DNA from: Amphibalanus amphitrite
Lineage: Eukaryota; Arthropoda; Thecostraca; Balanomorpha; Balanidae
Length of the DNA: 64,000 nt
Direction: 5' to 3'
NCBI RefSeq assembly: GCF_019059575.1
Contig: NW_024882714.1
Coordinates: forward strand, 124,001-188,000
Part shown: positions 24,469 to 33,731 of the stretch, one piece after another
Position numbering within the stretch: position 1 is the first letter of the stretch
How the letters are laid out: the number at the start of each line of letters is the position of its first letter
Made by a program: the position numbers and the translations under genes
The notes under the pieces: model-generated
What the model saw: only the letters and a program-made list of their open reading frames with translations
The model's database searches: none
Told to the model about the DNA's origin: nothing

Positions 24469-24760
24469 CGCGCCCGGCGCGGTCACGTGCACTCTCCGCT
24501 GGACCGTCGGCCGTCACCGCAGCACCGCACATCACCGCATCGATTCTGGCCGGAGCGGCCGACACATCCCCTCCCGCCGCCGGCGGCACAGTCCGCGGCG
24601 GCCACCGACGGTCGCCGGCCACGGCCCACCCCCCTCCCCCGCGCGCCCCTCCCCGCCGACCAGACGACACACGGCGCAGCGGCAGACCCCCGGCGCGCGC
24701 CGCCAATCGATGTCCACTGCCGCAACACGACGGCTAGCACTGACATCTAGCGGTGAGTGA
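24469..24760 (-). promoter_or_regulatory. CpG-rich promoter-proximal region of the PLCL gene
   Basis: About 290 bases directly upstream of the start codon are very rich in G, C and CpG, unlike the AT-rich sequence further upstream (24870-25800). It includes repeated GCGGCGG/CCGCCG words and several GC-box-like GGGCGGG/CCCGCCC stretches. I see no clear TATA box. The role as a promoter is inferred from position and composition only; the transcription start is not visible. Confidence 0.4.
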
Positions 24761-26364
24761 GAGACGTAGAGGTTTGTGGGTGGTGTACGAGGATAGTCAG
24801 ATGACGCTGCTAGTTGCATTGCATGACTGAGGGATGAACCTGTGGGCTGTGAGTCCGAGCGGTGAGCTAAAAAAAGACTATATTTCCATATTTGCGCCCC
24901 TATTTATGCTCCTAATAGTTTTTATGCTCCAGAGTTTAATCCAGAGCTAAGCAGCATTTTCTCCCCCCGAAACTGCCTCAGCCAACAGCCCGGTCGGCGG
25001 CCTGACTCCAGTGCCGATTATGCTTAGCTGATGTCATCTTCCATTGCCGGAAGGATGCCTGCTGCTGATCGGACAGCTACAACAATTTCAACACGGACTT
25101 AAATGTGAGCAGCAGGCAGCTATCTAATAAATCGTCAATCATATAACATCAAACTTCACAACTTACGAGCGTAACCGCCTTCACGCTGTTAAACATTTTA
25201 AAATGCAAATTAGATGTTCGAATTAATCGAGCGAATAAAGCAAAAACAGCTTGGTAAACAACCTGCGCCTTTTTAACAACAGACTGCTGTGTCTTGGTTT
25301 CGATCCTTCGGGCTGATAAGGGTTTGCTGTTTTTCGGTTGAATAAGAATCGTACTCGTACCAACACGAATTACTTGACTTACTACGCCTTACAACTCATT
25401 TCTGGATTTTGTCGAATCGGTTCCATGCTAGAAAACGTCTATTTAGCTCAAACAACAACGCCCGATTTTTTCATTTTGCCGTTCTTCTCGCATGGTTGAG
25501 ATATCAGTTTGCGAATGAAACACAACAATCGGTCTGCATCGCTGGAAATATATTAAAACGTTTATTAGAACGGCACAAGACGTGGTCAACCTGCATTGTA
25601 TTACAATATAACGCATGACGCACTCAAACCGTTGGTAACCCCAGCAACGGTACGATACGGTCACAGACACCGCCTGAAGACATGTTTTCATCAAAGCAGC
25701 CGTCAGTTGTTTCCGCTAAAACTTGAAGCGTGGCCGCTCCTCCAACTTTTTATTAGCTGCTTCCGTTTCCGAAACAAGCATTCATTCCACATCTTTGCAC
25801 GTACATAATATACACACGCGAGCGCAAGTGCACAGACACACAAACACATACATACAGCAGACTCGAGTAGCCTGACTGCGCAAACGGCAGAGCATGCGTC
25901 CTTCGGCTGGCTCTTTTAACGGTACGCACCTATGTACACTTCACGCAACACGGATCTACACACAACACGTCAACTACCAATCTACACAATACGTCAGACC
26001 GAAGCGAAACCCTTGGAAAAACGACGGCACACAGCCAGTGCCGAGCCCTCCAAAAGCACAAAACGTCTCGCCAAATAACGGTAGACGGAGAGATGTAACC
26101 CTCCCTCCCCCTCCCCGGCGGGTTCATCCACCGGTTCCACTGCATCACCAACAAGCTCAGATCACTATACAGCAGATCGTACTCTGCCCTCGGGACTGGC
26201 GGGGAACTCTCCCGCTCCGCTGTTCTCCCGCGGCGGTGGTATCGTGACGCACTTTCACGTCATGAATGACATCACTGTGACGTCACGCGCGCGTCATTGA
26301 CACGCTCAGTTCTGATTGGGTCAGCATTGACCTTGACCTTCCAGCCGCGATGGTATTGGCTGCT
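24761..26364. other. Intergenic stretch and probable PVF 3' untranslated region
   Basis: About 1.6 kb between the PVF stop codon and the PLCL promoter region. The right part is the probable 3' untranslated region of the PVF gene, ending near a minus-strand AATAAA at 25749-25754. The rest is AT-rich and unique, with a short CA-rich patch at about 25810-25860. No further gene is visible. Confidence 0.45.
25749..25754 (-). terminator. Possible polyadenylation signal of the PVF gene
   Basis: Minus-strand AATAAA about 610 bases past the stop codon. It is the first canonical hexamer I find downstream, with a second at about 25560. Function is inferred from position alone. Confidence 0.35.
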
Positions 26365-26482
26365 TCAGACGACGAAGCGGTCTCGTCGAAATTCACCTTT
26401 CCGGCGAGGACAGCGACTGCGGGTTCGCTTGTATTTGCCATAGCGGCATACAGGCGCTTTGCAGTCGCCTTGCACAATACAC
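26365..26482 (-). CDS. Pvf: PVF-like terminal exon: end of the cysteine-rich tail
   Basis: Acceptor CTCTGTTCCATAG, phase 2; reads CIVQGDCKAPVCRYGKY then KRTRSRCPRRK, followed by a short basic end and TGA at 26365-26367. The C..xGxC..P.C.YG.Y....CP pattern is what I expect at the end of insect-type PVFs. A possible donor AAAG/GTGAAT at 26391-26397 could instead splice to a further exon that I did not find. Using the stop gives a complete 810-base joined frame, so a terminal exon is preferred. Confidence 0.8.
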
Positions 26483-27144
26483 CTATGGAACAGAGTTACC
26501 GGTTTAGTGGTGCTAATATGGAGCAAAGTATCGGTGACACATGCTCATGTAACGCTCAGTCATCAGTCACACAGTTCAGCTGAGAGTAGCTGATGGGAAC
26601 GAATATTTATTGTAGAGTAACGAGAAGCGTAAGATAGGTATATGTAGAGGTCATCCACGTTATAAGATACATACAAAATGACAGCGACTATACGGTTACT
26701 TTGGTCAATAGCCATGTCAAGTTGTAACTTTAAAAGGCGTTTCCATAAAATTAACCACATTCTATAAGCATAAAAAGAAGATGCTGCTAAAGAATGGTTT
26801 TGAATATCGAATGAGAATGTTCGACACAGAGTAAGACAATTTGAGCGCGTTTATTTGCTTCTGCAAACTACCGCGCAAATACATAGCCATGTAAACGACT
26901 GCGGACGGAGTCCTAAATGACATGGAAATTGGATTCCGTTATAGCAAAAACACACGCAATCCTGCAATAGCAAGGACGCCAGCGTATCAGCGTGCAACTA
27001 AATTATAGGGAGGAAGGCCACGCTCTTGGCGGACCTTATACATAGTTCTGTGTATTGGCGAACCTTGTATGTACCTGCATTGTACACAGTTCTGCGTAAA
27101 GAACAGATATCTCGGTATGCTGAGAGTGCCCCCGTGCCGGTTCT

Positions 27145-27150
<6 letters not shown>

Positions 27151-27210
<60 letters not shown>
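27151..27210. repeat. TC microsatellite beside a PVF splice donor
   Basis: Thirty TC units (GA on the gene strand) starting eight bases inside the intron after the exon ending at 27219. Length changes here would sit next to the donor. Confidence 0.95.
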
Positions 27211-27217
<7 letters not shown>

Positions 27218-27218
27218 C

Positions 27219-27350
27219 CTGTTATCGGATTCCGAGACATGGACTCTGCCGCGCTGTATCCGTTTGCACTTGCGGTTGCCGACGAAACAGTCGCATTTGC
27301 AGCGTCCCCTGGGCAGAATTCGCGGAGCGAACTCGCCTGTGCATTGGCAC
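27219..27350 (-). CDS. Pvf: PVF-like exon: cysteine-rich tail, first part
   Basis: Phase 2 at both ends, acceptor CTTGTCACAG, donor AACAG/GTGGGA; about 44 codons. It encodes RCQCTGEFAPRILPRGR, then CKCDCFVGNRKCKRIQRGR. The CxCxC and NRKCKRIQRG patterns are typical of the C-terminal region of arthropod PVFs and recall the BR3P-like repeats of VEGF-C. The strong basic charge suggests binding to heparan sulfate or matrix. Immediately after the donor, eight bases into the intron, lies a 60-bp GA/CT microsatellite (27151-27210). Confidence 0.87.
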
Positions 27351-27740
27351 CTGTGACAAGACGGCATCAATGAACACATGGCCTTGATCAACTCGAATGG
27401 CGTTAAAGCTGAGTTCAGAAAGCGTACCTATACAAAGGTCACGATTGAGCATTGTTATTGCATATACGATATTGGTACACGCACACTATTCGCTGAATAG
27501 GCCTTCTTAAAAAAAGGATTAGTTCCAAGCTCAAGCTCAAAATGCTATAACTAGAACAGCTAAAAAAAGTGGCCCGTATTCCCGACTCGGATATTGTTCA
27601 GGCTTTAAAATAGTGGTAAGAGTAACAACAGCATCTATCCATGTTGGAGAATGGTGAGGCCCACAATACCGAATAAGTTCCATGTTTAGTGCTGACGTAA
27701 GTACCTACAACTTTAGAAAATTATGCTCAAGTAAATGATG

Positions 27741-27955
27741 TATAGTCGACTAAAGAATGATGTTCCACTCCTCAGAAGCTATCACTTGACTGGAGCGCTA
27801 AGTTGTGCCGTTTATCACGCAATTAAGCGTGTTGATTGTGAGCATTGGCACAAAGCTGTAATTTGTTAACTCAGCCCGTGTGATGCGGCACAGCCTACCA
27901 CTCCAGGCAAATAATTGCCTGTGAAAAGTGGAACATCATTCTGTAGTCGACTATA
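27741..27955. mobile_element. Small MITE with TA-type ends in a PVF intron
   Basis: Ends TATAGTCGACTA followed by AGAATGATGTTCCACT, with the complement at the right end (arms of about 29 bases, one or two mismatches). It may be flanked by TA if the outermost TA is counted as duplication. It contains ATGCGGCACAGCCTACC at about 27881-27897, a word shared with the SINE-like repeats at 31.2 and 32.5 kb. Confidence 0.72.
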
Positions 27956-28581
27956 CTTATACTCTGTTCCGTTTCAAGTTTGCAGCCGACGTGCCCTGCT
28001 GAAAGCAGTGCGTGAATTCTGTATATACAGCTCTTACATTTTGAGGCGCAAATTCTTGAGCGGAGGAGCGATCTGCCGAAGAAATTCCAACTGCAAGCTT
28101 GATATGGAACAGACTATAGTAGGTACATCAACCAAGTGATATATAACGAGTCGGACGACCGACCAAAACACAAAAAAATATATTTTACTTACGTTCCTCC
28201 TGTTGCTTTTTCTGTTTTGCTGCTCCTGTTCTGTTGTTTGCTGTGTCTTTTTCTGTGTGTAGCTCCTTGAGTATCACTGAAAAGCATTGGATCCTTATTC
28301 GCAATCATTTTTCATTAATGGATCGATCGAAAACAAAGACTTTTTACTCTGATGTGACACACCGAGTCCCTATTTAGGCTAAAATCACTCTACGACCAAC
28401 ACCACGCTAGTCTCAATCTAATGTCTCGCTAATGTTTTCATAACGCCGAATTAAAATGCATTGGCGCATCAAAATAAATTAGATACTCCGCGATATCCAA
28501 CGCAAAGCTGCTCTTTATCCCTAGCGGGCAGGGTCACAACACTATCCGCACGGCGCACTGACTTCATGGTTCAGAACCTAC

Positions 28582-28724
28582 CTGTCGTCACTGGCCTGCA
28601 GGTTCATGGGACACTCGTCAGTCCGCCCAGCTACTTCCTTCTTATCCAAGCATTCGCATTCGGTGTCGTTTCTAAAAGTCAGATACTGAAAAGAGCTGCC
28701 CGTGTTTCCTGAGAGAACATTCAC
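28582..28724 (-). CDS. Pvf: PVF-like exon: end of the cystine knot
   Basis: Forty-seven codons plus two bases, acceptor CCTTTTCACAG (phase 0), donor GACAG/GTAGGT (phase 2). It encodes VNVLSGNTGSSFQYLTF then RNDTECECLDKKE, matching the last strands of the VEGF fold (SFANHTSCRC in VEGF-C; QHNKCEC in VEGF-A). The two closing knot cysteines are in TECEC. RNDT is a potential N-glycosylation site at the place of the conserved NHT of VEGF-C. A second AG 15 bases inside the exon would break the frame and is not used in the model. Confidence 0.88.
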
Positions 28725-29050
28725 CTGTGAAAAGGAGGTTTGGTTTCCTTCAATGGCCGGTCCAAGTTCAAGGTAGAGGTTAAAGAAGGTAGAATGTCCG
28801 GTTCTAAATTAGAATCAATGCCTTGTTCGCCATTACTTAGCCCTTTAACTCAGCAGCCATGCAATAACCAGTTTTCTATAGAACAGACATGTAGACTTTC
28901 GGTACAGAGGCAAGTTAAGGACAAGGGACAAATTCACCCTCTCATCACAAGCGTTACCTCTCAACCAGCCCTCCCCCCCCCCCCGACTCAACAGAGTTTC
29001 ATCAAGCATTCCTCAGCCCCCCCCCCCCCCATACGACACCTCCTGCTCAC

Positions 29051-29280
29051 CAGCACGGGAAGTTCGACAGTGGCATGAGTCTTGGAGACGCAGCTTCTGA
29101 CTTCGTCGCCGCAGCAGCCGGTGCGGTCGCTGCAACGTGCCAGCAGCACGCTGGACGGCACGTAGGAGACACTCGGGTTCGGGTGCTCGTGCGCCACGGA
29201 GACGAGCTCGAGCGCTGGCTTGCTGCAGCTGTGCTTGGCTACGTCGAGCATCATTTTGGTCAGCATCTCGTCTCTGTCAC
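29051..29280 (-). CDS. Pvf: PVF-like exon: core of the PDGF/VEGF cystine-knot domain
   Basis: Phase 1 in (acceptor GTTCCCTCAG), phase 0 out (donor CTG/GTGAGC); 76 codons. It encodes a helix-like lead (DRDEMLTKMMLDVAKHSC), then SYVPSSVLLARC, RTGCCGDE, and SCVSKTHATVELPVL. This matches the family pattern C...vPsCv.v.RC.GCC.de...C.p....v. Compared with VEGF-A, the cysteines equal to C26, C57, C60, C61 and C68 are present. The position of C51, one of the two interchain cysteines, is Ser (PSSV). Three extra residues expand the usual RCGGCC to RCSDRTGCC. Both changes bear on how the dimer is held. Confidence 0.87.
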
Positions 29281-29299
29281 CTGAGGGAACGGAGGTACG

Positions 29300-29600
29300 C
29301 AATGTCAGAGCGATCGACAGTGGACAGGTCAGATGGGTACGGACAGACGGTAAGACGGGGCACAGTCAGATGAGGTGTTATCAGACGGTCAGATGAGGTA
29401 CCGTCGAAAGATAAGACGTTGCACGATCAGACCAGACAGGGTCTGACGGGGCAGGGTCTGACGAGATGCGATCAGACGGTCAAACGGGACACGGTTAGAC
29501 GGTCAGACGTAATACTGTCGTAAGAGCTGAAGAGATGAGGTCAGACGGTTAGTCAGGTTACGGTCAGCCGGTCAAAAGTGTTCGGGCCACGTTCAGACAA
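29300..29600. repeat. TCAGACGGTCAGA-type minisatellite
   Basis: Imperfect repeats of CAGACGGTCAGA, GATCAGAC and TCTGACGGGGCA words directly upstream (gene sense) of the PVF knot exon acceptor at 29281. Confidence 0.7.
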
Positions 29601-31157
29601 GGTACGATGCAAGTGAATATTGTTCAGAACGGCAATAGAGCGACAACTCCAACAAAGATTCATCGAATTTTCCATCCATTTTGCTTCCTCTCCCTCTCCC
29701 TCTCTTCCTCTCTTCGCTTCAAAACCACCTCGCCCTTAAATATCGAACTAAGGTCAAACTCGAAACCCAAATGTATGTTTTCAGTACAGTGTGCACACAT
29801 AGTAAACCAAGTCGCGGCTGAGTTATGTAATTTGCGAGTTTTCTCTATGTCGGCGGAGAGTTAGAGCGTCGGCGTCATTCCAAACACCTCTGGAAATGAG
29901 ATACACGGAGCGAATGACATAAACACACTAACACAGTGGTTTTTGCGAGGCAGATTATTCGAGAGTCCGCCTGCGAAATCCCGTTCTTGTGCGCAGATTT
30001 CTGCCGCCTCGAGGCCGCCGACCGCAGCCAGTCACTCCGAACGCACCCCGCCACCAGACTTGACGAGAGGGCCACGTTTGGGTCAACACAGCCCCTAACA
30101 CATCACTTCTCCAGCCGCCGTGCGATTGCGAACGTATCCTGATGACTCGTCATACAGGCCATCTTCATCCGACAGTGCAGTGAGCGAACCGGCGTCGCCG
30201 CGCCGGCCCGTAGTGTGGTTCAGGTGTGGTCCGCAGGGCAGCGAGCACGCTGAGCGAACCATCTGTCCCAGCCCCGGACCCATCCGCCTACCACCCGGCT
30301 GTATTGTTCGCCCCGTCCCTCGCCATCGTTAGGGCACCTTCAGTCGGCGTTTACAACAGCGGAGCGTCGTAAAGTCGCCCTCCCAACGGCGCTATCTCAT
30401 GGACGACGTCGCGGTCACGTCTGGTCTTAGTAATAGCCACTCCAGTCGTCTCTGCCGCTTCCCCATACCGACTCACACGCACACCTGGCGATCCGTACAA
30501 CCCGTTCCCCAATCAGCTGACTCAGCAGGCAGGGTACTGTAAAGTGAGCCGCCCCGGCGACCCGGCCGCCACCCACCCACACCCACAACCTAGCCATCAT
30601 CAATCATCCCGACGCACATGCGTCTAGAAAGCCCATTACACGCGCGCAGGCGTCGACGCGGTGCCGATGGTAATTTTAGTACATGTCGTGAGCTCTCTCC
30701 GTCTGTCTCTCCTCCCCCGACTCTGCCTCCCATTCTCTACCTGTGTGTTGGAAGACATGGTGGGCGGGCTCGATTTGAGGTAAGATTGTTAGGAGTGTGG
30801 TCTGGGTCCAAGGCTGGACCCATCTTGCGCCTGCGGGGAACCATGTGCAGGAGGGCAATGGCTTTGCAGCCGCGCGGAGATTAGTGTGTGGGTGGTATTG
30901 CTATAATTGCAATCGCCTAGCGTACGCATATTGAATCGTGATTATACGCACACGATGTGCATTGCGCATGGTTATTGCTCATCGACTGCTAGTCATTGTG
31001 CCATTGAATAGACGCAATGGAACGAGTGCTTCGACCCGGCACTGTAATAATTGCTGTCGGTATAAAGCCAGAGTTCATAGTGCAAATTACAGCCAATACT
31101 GGCTTAGAAGAGCGCCGCATCAATTCATGTAAATGATTACATTGATGGCACCTACAC

Positions 31158-31342
31158 GTACAGTCGTGTACAGGTTGATGGTCCCCTACTCTTTATCCAC
31201 CGGGTTCCTATGGCTCAGCATTGGCAGCAGCCGCCTGGTACCGGTAGGCTGTGCCGCATGACCCGAGAGTGAAGCGGCACAGTCTACCCACGCCGTTTGA
31301 CATCGGCTCGGGTCGCCGGGTGGAGCGCTTTGTAGACCAGCT
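31158..31342 (-). repeat. SINE-like repeat, left copy (inverted)
   Basis: A reverse-complement relative of 32453-32648. It starts at GTACAGTCGTGTACAGG and includes a hairpin with the perfect 14-base stem GTAGGCTGTGCCGC (one mismatch on one side here). The inner end carries a tRNA-like stretch with GCGACCCGAGCC. Whether the pair is two SINE insertions or the terminal repeats of one 1.5-kb element is open. Confidence 0.6.
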
Positions 31343-31814
31343 GTCGCGTCAGACCAGCGCGGGGGAGGGGCTCGTCTCGGTGGTTGGCGTGGGCTGGCGA
31401 GTGGTGTGGGCCGTGTTGGTGGACCATGGGGGCTGGGCGGGTGTGTGTGGTTCACTTGCTGCATTGCACACTTTGCGTCGCTTAACAATTGCATTCCTGT
31501 TTTTGCTAAGCAAAATGCACGGAAGACCCAGCGAATATAATTTACTTGTGCATTGTGCAAAACGTGATCTGGCACGGTATCGAGGCAACCATAGGTCTTG
31601 TGCCACAGATATGCACGATATTTAGGCAATACGCTTATGAAAATGGTAGATTGATCGGATTGATCCTGGATGTCAATTCGTATGTTAAATGTCGACAGTA
31701 TTAAATGAACGAATGAATGAATGAATCAATCAATTGACAATCGACATGTAGATATGAAACCGTATAAATGGCTCGCAACCACTAAAATCAAACCACCTAA
31801 CTCGGAAAAGCAGC

Positions 31815-31907
31815 CGGAGCCCCGATGGGGATCGAACCGGGACTCCACGTTGAAAGTTTTGCCAATGATCCATCATCATTCCACCAAGCTAGAGCGACCG
31901 GCACCCG
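31815..31907 (-). repeat. tRNA-related SINE head, minus strand
   Basis: Read on the minus strand, GCTCTAGCTTGGTGG (A-box-like) is followed by CCGGTTCGATCCCC (B-box-like) and a GGGGCT end. It shows tRNA ancestry but no cloverleaf that I can close, so a SINE remnant is the better reading. Confidence 0.45.
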
Positions 31908-31996
31908 GAACCACAAAAACATTCATTGACTTTGCTGCCGACCTCCCGGCCCCGCCGCCCGCCCGGCCAGACTTTGCCCCGGCCGTGGCCACCATC

Positions 31997-32070
31997 CGGT
32001 GTAGCTCAGCGTAGGAGTGCTAGGCTGTCAAACTGACCGGTAGTGAGAGGCCCGGTTCGAGACGCTTCGC
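31997..32070 (+). repeat. tRNA-related SINE head
   Basis: TAGCTCAGCGTAGGAG resembles an RNA polymerase III A box, and GGTTCGAGAC, 50 bases on, resembles a B box. The spacing fits a tRNA-derived promoter. It does not fold as a canonical tRNA, so I call it a SINE head rather than a tRNA gene. Confidence 0.5.
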
Positions 32071-32452
32071 GTGCTGGATGTTTATTTCTGTGTCCGAGGC
32101 TATGCGATTGGTCCACTTTTCAGAAAGATTATTTGGTGACAGGTCTGTTTTCTTTCTTTGCTGCAATTCATGAGGAGACCGTATGGACCCTTACCTGTCC
32201 TTCAACACTCCACTTGGGAGATGGGTGTTTGAACCCCCCCCCCCCGGGTTTTGTGAATATCTCTAAAGCGAATTTTTGGAGGGTGGATTACGATCGGTTC
32301 TATGCGACAAGTGACCACACACACCCAGCCCCAGGTCCGCTCACTCCCTCCCCACATCACCCCCGCCCCACACCACACTCCAGCCCGCCTCATCCACCGA
32401 GCCGAGCCAAATAGACAGGCCTGACCCTTACCCCCCCCCCCCTCCCCCCAGC

Positions 32453-32648
32453 CGGTGTAGCGCAGCGTCCGGTCAAATCGCTCTACGAGGCGACCCGAGC
32501 CGGTGTCATACAGTGTGGGTAGGCTGTGCCGCTTCACTCTCGGGTCATGCGGCACAGCCTACCGGTACCAGGCGGCTGCTGCCAATGCTGAGCCATAGGA
32601 ACCCGGTGGATAAAGAGTGGCGGACCATCAACCTGTACACGACTGTAC
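32453..32648 (+). repeat. SINE-like repeat, right copy
   Basis: Begins GCCGGTGTAGCGCAGCG, resembling a tRNA-like A box, and continues through GGCGACCCGAGCCGG. It then has the hairpin GTAGGCTGTGCCGC / GCGGCACAGCCTAC and ends CGACTGTAC. It is highly similar to the opposite strand of 31158-31342 over about 185 bases. Confidence 0.6.
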
Positions 32649-32689
32649 CTAAATGGAATGGATCATGGATAGGGATACCTTTGTTTTAA

Positions 32690-33166
32690 AGGGACCCTCT
32701 CACCTTCAAAAAAGTTTATGAATTGGCATGAAAAAGATGTCGCTCGGTTCAGAAAGAGCGAAAACGAATATGTACCAAATTTCACCGAAAAATATTCACC
32801 GGTTTTCAAGATATTAGACTTTTACTTTTGTTTACTTTTTTGGGATCTCCGCTGTTTCTAGCGACTTTATTTTAGAAGTGCGGCGTTTGCGGCAGATGTT
32901 GCGCGCAAATAGCATATACCACCGCGTGCTACAAACGTTTTAGTCAAACATTTAAAAATCGTTAGATATCTGCGCTGACGTCACACATTCAGAGGGGTAT
33001 TCCTAAGCATTAGCCCCTCTGAATCAAAAAGCTGCAATTTTGAAATTCAATATTTCCGATTTAAGGCATTTCTCGATGTTGTGAGTGCCGAAACCGGTAA
33101 TTGTGAGCCAGGGACCCCATTTTGGCTATCTCAACTCAAATCTAATGTTAAGGTGGGAGGGTCCCT
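32690..33166 (+). mobile_element. TTAA-flanked MITE, second group, copy A
   Basis: A 477-bp element between TTAA (32686-32689) and TTAA (33167-33170), with ends AGGGACCCTCTCACCTT and AAGGTGGGAGGGTCCCT. It is nearly identical to 38926-39404 read on the other strand, including the shared internal words TCAGAGGGG and GTGACGTCAGCGC. No coding capacity. Confidence 0.85.
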
Positions 33167-33192
33167 TTAAGACGAATTGCTCATAAATTTAA

Positions 33193-33731
33193 AGGAAATA
33201 GTTCACTTTCACGAAATTATTTTTTTTTTGCAATGGATTTGTGATTTTTTATGTTCAAAATGATCAGCAAAGAAAATAAAACCTTTTTACAACAAAAGAT
33301 TATTTTCTATATTTTTGATATAGGAAGAACTTTTCAGTTTCTGTAAGGCACACGCGATCCAGTATGAAAAGAGCATGGGTCCGGAAATTCTTCAGAAACT
33401 AGAGAAATTATCGCGGCCACCGGCATTTGGGCGATCTGCTCGTGCTTTTGTTACTGGAGCGCCTCACTGGAGCGAATTTCTCTAGAGTTCTCGTAGATAA
33501 TTTCTCTAGTTTCTGAAGAATTTTCGGGACCCATGCTCGTTTCATACTGGATGCGAATATATGCAAGGCACACATCCTCAACGCAAGACACATTTTTCGG
33601 GACGAGAAATAGAATATCTTTGCCTAAGGTGATCGTTGGGCTGTAAAAGCTCCTGATTTATGCTCGTCTCAGCCCAAGCTACGGAACTGCTATTCCAGTT
33701 CCAACCCATGTTAAAATGTGAACTATTTCCT
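33193..33731. mobile_element. TTAA-flanked MITE, third group
   Basis: A 539-bp element between TTAA (33189-33192) and TTAA (33732-33735), with ends AGGAAATAGTTCAC and GTGAACTATTTCCT. It begins only 22 bases after the second-group copy A. A smaller inverted-repeat element (33354-33564) is nested inside. No coding capacity. Confidence 0.8.
33354..33564. mobile_element. Nested foldback element
   Basis: Arms of about 60 bases start ATCCAGTATGAAA and run through GAGCATGGGTCC, GAAACTAGAGAAATTATC and their complements. The 9-bp word AAGGCACAC stands on both sides (33345-33353 and 33565-33573), consistent with a target duplication of 8-10 bases as in hAT or Mutator-like elements. Confidence 0.7.

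Noticed and set aside
29601-29860. A plus-strand frame of 85 codons beside the PVF exon
   Set aside because: No similarity or splice signals; it is antisense to the PVF intron and composed of simple CTCTCC runs.
30119-30252. Minus-strand frame after an AG with a DEDGLYDESSGY segment, considered as a PVF exon
   Set aside because: No usable donor before its stop codon, and its phase does not fit the PVF knot exon. The exon at 42111-42297 fits better.
31815-32070. Possible true tRNA genes
   Set aside because: A- and B-box-like words are present, but no full cloverleaf or paired acceptor stem could be closed; SINE heads are more likely.
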